DNA of 64,000 nt from Hofstenia miamia (Eukaryota; Xenacoelomorpha; Acoela): contig SCFE01000107.1 of the NCBI GenBank assembly GCA_004352715.1, positions 92,833 to 156,832 of the forward strand, given 5' to 3'. Below, one piece after another: positions 54,327-64,000 of this stretch. The translations under genes and the position numbers were made by a program. The first letter of the stretch is position 1. Every line of letters begins with the position of its first letter. The notes beneath the pieces were generated by a model that saw nothing but the letters and a program-made list of their open reading frames with translations, was not told the origin of the DNA and made no database searches.

Positions 54327-57300
54327 CAAAAATTACAATTTTTAGATTAAATGAGTGGAATAATGTTTTCGTTGTGTCAAAAAATTTTTTCTCTTAGTAA
54401 ATTTAATTTGCAATATAGTGGTCCTGGGGACATTTCTTATTAATCATGTGGACTTGGCTGTAACTTTTGTAGGCTTTGCCTAAGCTGTGCCTGAAAATAC
54501 AGGCCCACTTGCATCTCTGACAACAATTAAGTGATTTTCTTACAAATATAATAAGCCATTTGGTAAAATATTTTTAAATAAATTATACACTGAATATCAT
54601 TACTTTATTTTAATTACTGGTTTTTATAGGCTAAGCGTTTTTAATGATGGCTCTACTTTCAATGATTTATTTACTCAACTATCACACTATTTTAGTCGCA
54701 ATTGCCTCCTGTTGGTGGTATGCCGTTATCTTGAGTTATGACGGTTAACGTTAATTTGACAAGAGTTAACCGTATTTCCCTGCATTCAATTCCCACTTAA
54801 ATGCCCTGTGGTTAATTGTTCACACTCATAAATCAATCTAAGACCTTCGATCCTAATTTTTGCATTACATATAAATATTGATTGATTCTGCTACCATTGT
54901 AATGGACATCTTACCGCCAGACTTACAAATTCTGCTGTTTTACACCAACTCATCTGTCTGTATTATTTGCTAATTAGAATTTAGAAAAAAACTTTGCTAA
55001 CGCACAACGGATTCCAAACAAACAGAACAAGTTTGTTTTTGATAAGTATGTCAACTTTTACGCTGTAATAAGCCAACCGGTAAGATCACTAACGCTGCAA
55101 ACGGTTGGTTAAATCTTTCAAAATATTGGATGTCCATAACAGCAAATCCAAAATCTTATTCAAAACTTAAATCTATACAAAATAAAAACTTTTTTTACGA
55201 ATATTTTAGATTTCTTAACACCCAATGTTCATGGGAATATGTTTGTTTTATTATTTAAACCTTTTTAATTAATGTTTTTGTATTCTCTGCTTAAAAAATG
55301 TATCCATCTAACTAAATGCAGTTAAAGTAGGTGCGAAGGTATGGGTTAAATTTCCTAAATAAATTTTTAAGAAGTTCAAACAACGGAAATGTGTGATCGA
55401 AACTTCATCTAATCGAAGTAAATAATACTTAAATTTATGTTTATTGTGCAATATTAGGTATTGCAGTCATTATCAATTGGCACAGACATTTAAGATGGAC
55501 TTTTTATAAGGACAACTAACTTTTCGAATGCGTAACAATTAAATATTACGAGTATATAAATCGGCAAAATTTGCAATATACAACATGTAGACATACATGG
55601 CCGCCGCAAGCGTGTGTGAAAAAGGGCCAGCTCCTCCCTTTCATAGTGATTTGATCGAAATGCCGAATTCCTTCGATACACTTGATTTCAAGAAATTTAA
55701 AATGCATTTAATATTAATTGCGTGCAATGTTTGGAACATATTTTTCAGTATGAAATACATATATGTATATCCATTTATCATTTCTATTATAATATTATGA
55801 ATACGTAAAACATGGATGCCATTTTGCAGTGTATACATGTATTTTAATAAACAATAATAAATTTTTTTATGAATTCGAAGTATTGTAATTGAATTAGTTA
55901 TTCATGAAGCATTACACCAATATCTTTTCCAACCAATGGTTTTCAGGGGGCCAAGATTTTCTTGGTCGAATTTCATTTAATCTCGTCTCTTCCCAGTCCC
56001 ATGAACCTTTCTAGTCTCATAGTCGCATTAGTTCCTCAGCATAACTTGTATTTTGACCAAAATTGGCAATCCCGGATCATTCAACTGCTTGGAAAATTAG
56101 ATTTGATCTCCTTTTTCTTTTTCAATTAAATACTTAAATTTTTTCAAAATGATATTGATTTGAGATAAAATGGTTTTTCAACAAACAGATTTCCAAAATA
56201 TCATTTGAAAACATTTATGCCCTCGTTTAATAAGGAGACATTGGCAGGCATTTCGAAACTTTTAGTCATTGTTATCTGCATTTTTAAAATTTCAGAAGCT
56301 GTCGCTTTTCACTTAAAGCTTCTACAGTCAAACAAATGTATACCAAAATTTAAATATTTTCAAAAACATCCTAGCAATTGTTGTTGCCAAAGCGAACAAA
56401 TTATGTTAAAGAACGTTTCTATATAGTTCGAATGCAATATTTTGTTTTATATATATGCCACTATACTTTGTTTGAAAAATATTTAAATCATTTAAGCTAC
56501 ATGTAAAATATACATTTTTCTCAAATTTTGTTATAATTTTTATTGCATTTAAAATACAATAATACATCTGTGCTTGTAGTTACACTTTCCATTTTGATAA
56601 ATATATCAATTATAGCTTTTATTATAAGATTTTTTGATTTTACAAAATCCCAATGCAATGGTGCAATGATATATTGTTTGTTTTGATGTATTTTTACATG
56701 ATAGCGATGTACGTGGTAGAACACAAAACATGAAACTCAGCGGTATACTTAGTGAATCGATAATTACCTTACTTATTGGCTTATCAACGTGCAATTAAAT
56801 GGTTCATTCTTAATNTCAAAAATTACAATTTTTAGATTAAATGAGTGGAATAATGTTTTCGTTGTGTCAAAAAATTTTTTCTCTTAGTAAATTTAATTTG
56901 CAATATAGTGGTCCTGGGGACATTTCTTATTAATCATGTGGACTTGGCTGTAACTTTTGTAGGCTTTGCCTAAGCTGTGCCTGAAAATACAGGCCCACTT
57001 GCATCTCTGACAACAATTAAGTGATTTTCTTACAAATATAATAAGCCATTTGGTAAAATATTTTTAAATAAATTATACACTGAATATCATTACTTTATTT
57101 TAATTACTGGTTTTTATAGGCTAAGCGTTTTTAATGATGGCTCTACTTTCAATGATTTATTTACTCAACTATCACACTATTTTAGTCGCAATTGCCTCCT
57201 GTTGGTGGTATGCCGTTATCTTGAGTTATGACGGTTAACGTTAATTTGACAAGAGTTAACCGTATTTCCCTGCATTCAATTCCCACTTAAATGCCCTGTG

Positions 57301-59828
57301 GTTAATTGTTCACACTCATAAATCAATCTAAGACCTTCGATCCTAATTTTTGCATTACATATAAATATTGATTGATTCTGCTACCATTGTAATGGACATC
57401 TTACCGCCAGACTTACAAATTCTGCTGTTTTACACCAACTCATCTGTCTGTATTATTTGCTAATTAGAATTTAGAAAAAAACTTTGCTAACGCACAACGG
57501 ATTCCAAACAAACAGAACAAGTTTGTTTTTGATAAGTATGTCAACTTTTACGCTGTAATAAGCCAACCGGTAAGATCACTAACGCTGCAAACGGTTGGTT
57601 AAATCTTTCAAAATATTGGATGTCCATAACAGCAAATCCAAAATCTTATTCAAAACTTAAATCTATACAAAATAAAAACTTTTTTTACGAATATTTTAGA
57701 TTTCTTAACACCCAATGTTCATGGGAATATGTTTGTTTTATTATTTAAACCTTTTTAATTAATGTTTTTGTATTCTCTGCTTAAAAAATGTATCCATCTA
57801 ACTAAATGCAGTTAAAGTAGGTGCGAAGGTATGGGTTAAATTTCCTAAATAAATTTTTAAGAAGTTCAAACAACGGAAATGTGTGATCGAAACTTCATCT
57901 AATCGAAGTAAATAATACTTAAATTTATGTTTATTGTGCAATATTAGGTATTGCAGTCATTATCAATTGGCACAGACATTTAAGATGGACTTTTTATAAG
58001 GACAACTAACTTTTCGAATGCGTAACAATTAAATATTACGAGTATATAAATCGGCAAAATTTGCAATATACAACATGTAGACATACATGGCCGCCGCAAG
58101 CGTGTGTGAAAAAGGGCCAGCTCCTCCCTTTCATAGTGATTTGATCGAAATGCCGAATTCCTTCGATACACTTGATTTCAAGAAATTTAAAATGCATTTA
58201 ATATTAATTGCGTGCAATGTTTGGAACATATTTTTCAGTATGAAATACATATATGTATATCCATTTATCATTTCTATTATAATATTATGAATACGTAAAA
58301 CATGGATGCCATTTTGCAGTGTATACATGTATTTTAATAAACAATAATAAATTTTTTTATGAATTCGAAGTATTGTAATTGAATTAGTTATTCATGAAGC
58401 ATTACACCAATATCTTTTCCANNNNNNNNNNNNNNAGCGTGTGTGAAAAAGGGCCAGCTCCTCCCTTTCATAGTGATTTGATCGAAATGCCGAATTCCTT
58501 CGATACACTTGATTTCAAGAAATTTAAAATGCATTTAATATTAATTGCGTGCAATGTTTGGAACATATTTTTCAGTATGAAATACATATATGTATATCCA
58601 TTTATCATTTCTATTATAATATTATGAATACGTAAAACATGGATGCCATTTTGCAGTGTATACATGTATTTTAATAAACAATAATAAATTTTTTTATGAA
58701 TTCGAAGTATTGTAATTGAATTAGTTATTCATGAAGCATTACACCAATATCTTTTCCAACCAATGGTTTTCAGGGGGCCAAGATTTTCTTGGTCGAATTT
58801 CATTTAATCTCGTCTCTTCCCAGTCCCATGAACCTTTCTAGTCTCATAGTCGCATTAGTTCCTCAGCATAACTTGTATTTTGACCAAAATTGGCAATCCC
58901 GGATCATTCAACTGCTTGGAAAATTAGATTTGATCTCCTTTTTCTTTTTCAATTAAATACTTAAATTTTTTCAAAATGATATTGATTTGAGATAAAATGG
59001 TTTTTCAACAAACAGATTTCCAAAATATCATTTGAAAACATTTATGCCCTCGTTTAATAAGGAGACATTGGCAGGCATTTCGAAACTTTTAGTCATTGTT
59101 ATCTGCATTTTTAAAATTTCAGAAGCTGTCGCTTTTCACTTAAAGCTTCTACAGTCAAACAAATGTATACCAAAATTTAAATATTTTCAAAAACATCCTA
59201 GCAATTGTTGTTGCCAAAGCGAACAAATTATGTTAAAGAACGTTTCTATATAGTTCGAATGCAATATTTTGTTTTATATATATGCCACTATACTTTGTTT
59301 GAAAAATATTTAAATCATTTAAGCTACATGTAAAATATACATTTTTCTCAAATTTTGTTATAATTTTTATTGCATTTAAAATACAATAATACATCTGTGC
59401 TTGTAGTTACACTTTCCATTTTGATAAATATATCAATTATAGCTTTTATTATAAGATTTTTTGATTTTACAAAATCCCAATGCAATGGTGCAATGATATA
59501 TTGTTTGTTTTGATGTATTTTTACATGATAGCGATGTACGTGGTAGAACACAAAACATGAAACTCAGCGGTATACTTAGTGAATCGATAATTACCTTACT
59601 TATTGGCTTATCAACGTGCAATTAAATGGTTCATTCTTAATTGAACGCTCCTTTTTTATTCCGTACTTTTTTTTATTAAACAAGTCTGTAAAAGGTTTCA
59701 ATTTTAAAATGGACATTTAAGGTTAAACTATTTAATATTTATATTTTTCATAAAAGTTCTTGTTAATAATTCACAATGATTATATAATACAAAATTGAGT
59801 TTTGGTAGAGCCAAGGTCTTCTATAAAC

Positions 59829-59874
<46 letters not shown>

Positions 59875-62800
59875 AAATACATGCATTTAGTATTTTTAGC
59901 ACAATCGCAAGTCGGCCTTTATAAAATATGTCAAATTTATATTAATTTTGTAATGGCCTCTAACTTTTAATGCTCTGCTGCAAGGTTTCCTGGCCGTGTT
60001 TATAGAAGGCCTTGATAAGGCTAACACGCAATAGCGGGATAATTGAGAAGTGATCGGCAATATTTTTGAATGACCGTCAGTAGCGGATATACAAATTTTT
60101 TAGAAGCGGCCCAATTTAGAATAAAATACTAAATGAGTAATTAGGTACTAGTGAGCGTCAAAATTATTAAGTTATAAAATCCATCACTGTGCACTGAATT
60201 CACCATGTACTAACTCCAAAATGGAAATATAAAATTTGTGTATAGCTTGGATCAAAAAAAGTGGCCGCAGTACAGGTTTTGTTTTTAGCACTTTCTGGCC
60301 GAAATGAAAATAATTGTTTGCTATATTTTAATTCGAGGTTAAGAGAAAAGTGATTGCCTTACTTTACTGTCTAGCTACACACGTTTTATTTGAGGTTAAC
60401 ATGAGTGGTCAAGATCTCAGAAGTAGACTAGAAAATATTTACCACACAGGTACCAAAAATAAAAATGATTTATTCAAGATTTTTTACATGCCTATCAGAA
60501 CATTTGGGCGGTGCTACAACATTCTCAATATGGGCGGGTCACTCAAGAGAAAGCTGGGAAGTGGCCGGCCCAAGAAATTGATTGGTCAAGGGTCGACAAA
60601 AATTGTCCAGAATTACACTCATGAATCCGACTTTTTCTGCACGTAATCTTCATCAAAATTTGTTCGGAAAACGGGAAAAGACATACGCAGATCTACAGTG
60701 CAACGAAAGTTAAAACAGTCTGCAATCCATAAAAAATTGTCAAAAAGTGCCCCAGGTCATAGAAGCACACGAGCAAAAGCGCCTAGGTTTCTCAAGAACT
60801 TGGAAAGACTACCATGTCCAAGACGTTTTTTAACAGATGAAAGCCTCTTTCAAATTTACCGTAACAAAATTCAAGTTTGGTACTCAAAACGAGGTAGGCG
60901 GCCCGTGAGAAAGGCACCTAAATTTTGTCCCAAAGTCATGGTATGGGGCGCTCTGTGTTATCGTGGATTCTATTTTAAAATTGTGGATGGCCCTGGTACT
61001 ATGGACAGCAGAAATTACTGCGCAATTATACAGGAATTTTCAGCATACGCAGTGTGTTTGTATCAAGACGGTTGGATAATGGAACAAGATGGGGCAACTC
61101 CTCATACATCAAAATCCACATCGGATATTTTTGCTTCGAAAAATATCCAATTTTTGCAGTGGCCTCCAAATTCTCCCGACATTAACCCAATAGAAAATGT
61201 TTGGCGAATTCTCAAGCATTAAGTGGAAAAGAAAACCCCCAAAACTCCAAAACTGTGCAAGAATTACGGGATTTTATTTTGCAATCGCAACATGTTATAA
61301 CAGAAGCGATTCGAGTCAATTTGATAAACGCGACTCCTAGACGTCTCGGTGCATGCTTTGCGAGCAAAGGAAATCTTTTAGGGTAACTTTTTTAGCTTTC
61401 AGAAGATTAAAGTGTTGGCTTTCACCTCATACTATTTTTGTTAGTGTTATATTTGGCAAATATTTGTAAAATATTGATTTTATCTCGGGCACTTTTTTTG
61501 ACACAAGCTATAATTTTACAACTTTTATTTAAATTTCAAATAACCCTTAATAATATGTGTTTTTAGAAAAGTTTTTGCATTTTGCACTACAAATTAGACC
61601 AATTTTTAATGGATTTTCATTGTTGCATGATTAATATAGAAAAATTTTCACAATGGTGTGAATGGGGGTTAGTCGTCAAATTCAATCAATTTGGTTAAAA
61701 ATATTTTGATAAAATTCAAGAAGATCAACGACTCCAAAAATGTAAAACTTGTGAAACAATAAATTCTAAAATTTAATGCTGGGTTTTGAAAAGTTACACA
61801 AATTTGTTTTAGGATTTTCAAAGTAGATGTATGGTACTGAAATCCATGCACATTGTGAATTTGAATCCAAAAAATTTTACCACCCCTATTGGTTACTAAG
61901 ACATTTTTGTTTGTAAATTTTTATTGCACAATTTTAATGAATTTTCATTATTTTAGAGGGGTCCGTGTCTTCAGTATCTGCCACTACTGTTGTATAGAAT
62001 AACATGACAATTGCTATAATTTCTCAAGTGATTAAATAGTATATATTAAGGGGTAGTTGTGTCGTTTTATTACTTTTAATCTCATTTGAAAAAGCTTCGT
62101 TCGTTATAATTCGTTGTTTTCAATTAATTAATTTCATAAAAGAGATGTGTTGATTAGAAAAGTCTAATTATTTATCTTTTGTAATTTAAATACCGATAGA
62201 ATCAAGCACTAAAATAATGTTATTGTCATTAATTTTCCTACAATTTACAGTAGCCTATACTATAGTATCATTAGTAAATGCACCCTTCTAAAAACTATTT
62301 TACCTGCTAGAGTGTTAGGGGAAAATGTGATTTCTGACCATTTACTTAATGTTTCTGCCCATTGGAAAGGCATTTTTTATTTATATGGTATAGTTTTTAA
62401 TCAATTGCGGTTTCGAATGTTAAGATGCCTTTCTGTAACAAAGTTCTTATATTTAGTGTAGGCAAACTGCAAAAGGTAAGTAACTTTACAAAACAGCTGA
62501 AAACGACTACTGGGATTTACACCGGGATTTTTTCAGTTGGGATTAGGATTTTTCATAGGGATTACAGGAAAACCTCATTGGGTACATAAATACAAATTAA
62601 TCAGTCTTCTAACGTATAATAAAAAAATATAATTGTTCGAAAGACAATTTATAACTTCATCACTCTTTTTTATTTGTGTACAATATTTAACTTCATTGCG
62701 AGTAGATTTTTTTTGGATGCCACAAAAGTGGGTGACAAAAGGAAATTCTTTACACTAGTTATTTTTAAAACATGTTGCAACGATTCGTAGCCTATAATCG

Positions 62801-63219
62801 TAAAATTTAGTCCTGACTCATATTGAGTACCTTATTTTGTACAACTTACATATTCTGGTCTTGCTTAAATGTTAGAGTAATTGATTAAACTGCAGATAGT
62901 TTTCTTCGGATTTCAACTGAACATTTATAATTCAGTTTTTCAATAAACTATTGAGCTGATCCTATAGAAATTATATTCCCAAAGAATTATGCCTACATTT
63001 ATAAAAATTCTCTTACCTTTTGCGAGAAGTTTCACTCAATGTTTTTAAATAATTGTATTCCTGGTCATTTAGTGCTATATCGCTTTCGTACGATCTGCTT
63101 GCACATGGATCATGCACTAATTCCACTCTTTCTCCGTCTTCAGTTTCTATGAATGCACTCTCCTCTGCTGCAGTAACTGCAAACGTGTAAACTGCAAGGC
63201 AGAAAATTATTTTGTTCAT
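39167..63219 (-). CDS. BMP1/tolloid-type astacin metalloprotease (ten-exon gene)
   Basis: A secreted zinc protease gene read right to left. Exons are 63219-63017, 49912-49658, 49182-48891, 48850-48627, 47632-47288, 47247-46939, 45654-45247, 43565-43236, 42295-42080 and 39403-39167. The product is about 939 residues: signal peptide, short pro region, RKKR furin site (about 73-76), astacin domain with [13 protein letters not shown] (169-181) and Met-turn SIMHY, then CUB1, CUB2, EGF1, CUB3, EGF2, CUB4, CUB5. This is exactly the tolloid order; the human protein is slightly longer. The family cleaves procollagen C-propeptides and Chordin, freeing BMPs. All introns are GT-AG and all phases agree, but one base is missing in exon 2. 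Start: MNKIIF at 63,219 begins a good signal peptide; an in-frame ATG lies 12 bases upstream. Confidence 0.93.
40369..40617. repeat. About 116-bp direct repeat flanking a 19-bp assembly gap
   Basis: TTTCCATATGGTTGTATGCA... before the gap recurs after it (TTTCCATATTGTTGTATGCA...) through GTGTGTAATATATC, with about two differences. The gap is 40,485-40,503. Confidence 0.9.
41068..41470. repeat. Degenerate TGATAAAAGTCGAT repeats ending in a palindrome
   Basis: Dispersed copies: GATAAAAGTCGATTGTATGA, GATGAAAGTCGATAGTCTGA, GATAAAAGTCAATTGTAGGA and GATAAAAAACTGATAGTAGG. The last is one arm of a ~65-bp hairpin (41,405-41,469), the other arm being GTTCCCGCTATCAATTTTTT and on. Confidence 0.65.
42080..42295 (-). 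CDS. Tolloid exon 9: end of CUB4, start of CUB5
   Basis: 72 codons, phase 0. [19 protein letters not shown] closes CUB4 and [20 protein letters not shown] opens CUB5. Acceptor TATAATTTAG, donor AAG|GTAAGT. Confidence 0.92.
43236..43565 (-). CDS. Tolloid exon 8: end of EGF2, CUB4
   Basis: 110 codons, phase 0. [17 protein letters not shown] is the C-terminal half of EGF2. CUB4 follows with [20 protein letters not shown] and [11 protein letters not shown]. Donor GAG|GTAAGT. Confidence 0.93.
43854..45194. mobile_element. 1.34-kb non-autonomous element with ~45-bp TIRs and inner foldback
   Basis: The left end GGCCTGTCTAAACTACATGG... and the inverted right end AGGCATGTCTTAACTACACG... share CGGCCCGACTTAATCG-type sequence over about 45 bp. 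Just inside the left end a near-perfect inverted repeat (43,893-43,932 and 43,951-43,990) contains the same GTCTTAACTACACGATTTAA. There is no coding interior. The element lies in tolloid intron 7; a (TA)n run at 44,393-44,426 is inside it. Confidence 0.65.
45247..45654 (-). CDS. Tolloid exon 7: CUB3 and first half of EGF2
   Basis: 136 codons, phase 0. [20 protein letters not shown] and [11 protein letters not shown] belong to CUB3, which closes with [35 protein letters not shown] is the start of a calcium-binding EGF module. Donor CCT|GTAAGT splits EGF2. Confidence 0.94.
46220..46389. repeat. 34-bp minisatellite, five copies
   Basis: Five head-to-tail units of the type GCACCGGATATGGTTCAAAG + AATAATGAAAAATC with scattered differences. 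Located in tolloid intron 6. Confidence 0.92.
46939..47247 (-). CDS. Tolloid exon 6: CUB2 end and EGF1
   Basis: 103 codons, phase 0. [20 protein letters not shown] and [19 protein letters not shown] are CUB2. EEDECNQPG ... [20 protein letters not shown] is a complete calcium-binding-type EGF domain. Preceded by a 40-bp intron. Confidence 0.94.
47288..47632 (-). CDS. Tolloid exon 5: CUB1 end and CUB2 start
   Basis: 115 codons, phase 0. [20 protein letters not shown] and [20 protein letters not shown] complete CUB1. [20 protein letters not shown] starts CUB2. Acceptor GAATTTAG, donor GAG|GTAAAT. Confidence 0.94.
47633..48626. other. Tolloid intron 4, nothing recognised
   Basis: About 1 kb of AT-rich sequence without identifiable repeats or genes. 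Confidence 0.5.
48627..48850 (-). CDS. Tolloid exon 4: end of astacin domain, start of CUB1
   Basis: Entered in phase 1 after a 40-bp intron. [20 protein letters not shown] is the C-terminal end of the astacin domain. [20 protein letters not shown] starts CUB1. Donor CAG|GTATTT, phase 0. Confidence 0.94.
48891..49182 (-). CDS. Tolloid exon 3: astacin catalytic core
   Basis: Contains the zinc-binding motif [13 protein letters not shown] with the catalytic Glu and three His ligands, and the Met-turn SIMHY with its Tyr. [14 protein letters not shown] precedes it as in other tolloids. All active-site residues are intact. Phase 0 in, phase 1 out (ACAG|GTTGGT). Confidence 0.96.
49658..49912 (-). 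CDS. Tolloid exon 2: furin site and start of astacin domain, with a 1-base frameshift
   Basis: Entering in the phase dictated by exon 1 gives [17 protein letters not shown]; leaving toward exon 3 gives [28 protein letters not shown] and NCGCCSFVG, all highly conserved in tolloids. The two halves are in different frames: around 49,860 the sequence is GAGTTGGGAA where one more T is needed. Either a base is missing from the assembly or this allele is broken. Confidence 0.88.
49913..54325. other. Tolloid intron 1, left part
   Basis: Non-coding. Contains a (CAA)n patch at about 51,725-51,740, a CCGG-rich segment at 52,645-52,960 and a (TA)n run at 54,293-54,323. Two AATTGCACAGTG copies occur at about 50,922 and 50,982. 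Confidence 0.5.
52612..53526. mobile_element. CCGG-rich segment, possible hAT-like remnant
   Basis: About ten CCGG sites fall within 52,648-52,958 in otherwise AT-rich intron. The segment ends read inward as CAGAGATGGA and CAGAGAAATGGA, but I find no matching 8-bp duplication and no transposase. Confidence 0.3.
54326..56814. repeat. 2,489-bp duplicated block, copy 1
   Basis: The sequence starting TCAAAAATTACAATTTTTAG recurs from 56,816 (left 1,606 bp) and from 58,436 (right 1,206 bp) with no differences that I noticed. The joints are an N at 56,815 and 14 N at 58,422-58,435. No gene inside. Confidence 0.95.
56816..58421. repeat. Duplicated block, copy 2 (left part)
   Basis: Matches 54,326-55,931. 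Confidence 0.95.
58436..59641. repeat. Duplicated block, copy 3 (right part)
   Basis: Matches 55,609-56,814. The 323 bp of 55,609-55,931 are thus present three times in the window. Confidence 0.95.
59642..60240. other. Tolloid intron 1 between duplication and Tc1 element
   Basis: AT-rich, with a (TA)n run at 59,835-59,872. Nothing else seen. Confidence 0.5.
60241..61512 (+). mobile_element. Tc1 transposon with TIRs and TA target site
   Basis: The left end TAGCTTGGATCAAAAAAAGT and the inverted right end TAGCTTGTGTCAAAAAAAGT match at all but two or three bases and are each bordered by TA. Length is about 1.27 kb, usual for Tc1. The transposase inside lies in plus orientation, opposite to the tolloid gene. 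Confidence 0.92.
60401..61386 (+). pseudogene. Tc1 transposase (DD34E), frameshifted
   Basis: The N-terminal part [20 protein letters not shown] ... [12 protein letters not shown] contains the helix-turn-helix and the GRP(K/R) AT-hook-like motif, ending in a stop at about 60,644. A second frame (60,698-61,222) carries the catalytic core: FLTDESLF (Asp1), [24 protein letters not shown] (Asp2) and [10 protein letters not shown] (Glu), with 34 residues between Asp2 and Glu, the DD34E spacing of Tc1. A third frame supplies the usual ending [15 protein letters not shown] to 61,386. Two frame breaks inactivate it, but all three catalytic residues remain. Confidence 0.93.
61513..63016. other. Tolloid intron 1, right end
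   Basis: 1.5 kb of AT-rich intron. A short stretch at 62,513-62,572 repeats GGGATT four times. No gene recognised. Confidence 0.5.
63017..63219 (-). CDS. Tolloid exon 1: signal peptide and pro region
   Basis: [20 protein letters not shown] is a typical signal peptide. The pro region holds [20 protein letters not shown], close to the DPC-x7-DIAL motif of BMP1/tolloid prodomains, and ends SETSRKR. Donor AAAAG|GTAAGA, phase 2, matches exon 2 directly across 13.1 kb. Confidence 0.9.
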
Positions 63220-63660
63220 CGCACCTGTCAAATTGTTTTCTTGTATTTGGTCTTTGCTCGTGAACGCACATGCTTATAGGTGAAATTTCAGACGCTAGTG
63301 GCGTTGTGATTGCTTCATTCATCTACCGATAAGAAAAACACACCGTTTAGTCACTTCGCGTTCCAATGTTTTTAAATGTGGTAAATGTAGCCATGTGGTA
63401 GGCAACTGTAAATAAATTATGACCAATCATTCATGCTTCATTGAGGAAATATTATTACACACACGTTCATGCGTTCTAGTCGTAATTCAGAATGCAATGT
63501 ACTGTAGTGACTATCATTTGGTTTCTGTGATAGCTGCAATTTTACGAATTGGCCAGGCTTGCAAATGGAAATACCATTGTTTTCCATTTCCACAACTATT
63601 TTAAAATCACCAACATTATTTTCATAGAACATGGAATTTTTGCAGTAAAAGCATATTTTT
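63220..63660. promoter_or_regulatory. Upstream region of the tolloid gene
   Basis: Should contain the 5' UTR and core promoter, read on the minus strand. I see no clear TATA box or initiator, so this is positional inference only. Confidence 0.3.
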
Positions 63661-64000
63661 AGGCATAGCCCTAACCCTAAACCCGATAAATTCTTCATTT
63701 TTCCGGTTTTCCCGGATAGTTCTTCATTCCACCAGATTCATTCTTCACTTTTCAGGATCTATTCTTCACCTAATCTTAAACATAACCCTAACCTAAATTC
63801 TTATTTGTTATAGACCAAAACCCTAAACCAAACTAAGAAAAACCTATATTGCTATTTTTTATTGAACTAAGCCCTAAACCAGAGTCTGAAATCCCTATTT
63901 CCTAAACCTAAAACCTAAATTTCTTACCTAAATCTAAATTCTTATTTTTTATTGGCCAAAACCCTAAACCAAAAGTCAGAAAAGCCTAAATTCCTATTTT
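63661..64000. repeat. Degenerate ~50-bp satellite with CCCTAAA motifs
   Basis: Units of the type ATTCTTATTTTTTATTGGCC + AAAACCCTAAACCAAA recur about every 50 bp at 63,797, 63,850, 63,890, 63,940 and 63,991. Earlier copies have ATTCTTCA. It runs off the window edge. Confidence 0.7.

Noticed and set aside
55490-55838. Several 60-67 codon frames on both strands, repeated near 58 kb
   Set aside because: They overlap on opposite strands, lack splice or domain evidence and recur only because the block is duplicated.
1-64000. CRISPR arrays, bacterial operons, ribosome binding sites, rRNA or tRNA genes
   Set aside because: None seen; the direct repeats found are minisatellites or duplications without regular spacers.

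Overview
The window is AT-rich nuclear DNA of an invertebrate animal. The evidence is two spliced animal-type genes with GT-AG introns, a dense load of animal DNA transposons and a non-LTR retrotransposon, and many (TA)n runs, some ending in assembly gaps. Many introns are only about 40-50 bp, while others run to several kb. That mixture would fit a tunicate or another compact-intron marine invertebrate, but the sequence does not fix the phylum.

Layout. (1) About 1-6,000: the 3' part of a decayed Ty3/gypsy-like LTR retrotransposon: integrase end, a long unrecognised 3' coding region with several frame breaks, a polypurine tract and the start of a 3' LTR. This block is almost free of CpG. (2) About 10,310-35,965, plus strand: a multi-exon gene with successive doublecortin (DCX) domains and a ricin-B-type lectin region, the architecture of DCDC1. 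I could chain most exons by splice phase, including an 18-bp microexon. Its introns hold a MITE plus a truncated LINE (11.85-13.83 kb), two hAT-type MITEs, several Tc1/mariner relics, an unassigned CCGGATA-ended element and a 2.1-kb piggyBac copy with its TTAA target site. (3) 39,039-63,219, minus strand: a complete BMP1/tolloid-type astacin metalloprotease gene in ten exons: signal and pro region, furin site, astacin domain, CUB1-CUB2-EGF1-CUB3-EGF2-CUB4-CUB5, stop, AATAAA. All splice phases agree except for one single-base frameshift in exon 2. The two genes converge tail to tail around 36-39 kb. (4) The 13.1-kb first intron of the tolloid gene holds a 2.49-kb block repeated around N characters (probably a false assembly duplication) and a Tc1 element with TIRs and TA target sites. 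(5) The right edge (63,660-64,000), upstream of the tolloid gene, is a degenerate ~50-bp satellite with CCCTAAA-like motifs.

The two host genes have no obvious shared pathway. One product should be secreted and process extracellular matrix and TGF-beta/BMP regulators; the other should be a cytoplasmic microtubule-associated protein. Most of the remaining sequence is transposon debris. The least explained items are the 3' coding region of the retroelement, the CCGGATA-ended element at 17.27-18.67 kb and the foldback element at 43.85-45.19 kb.
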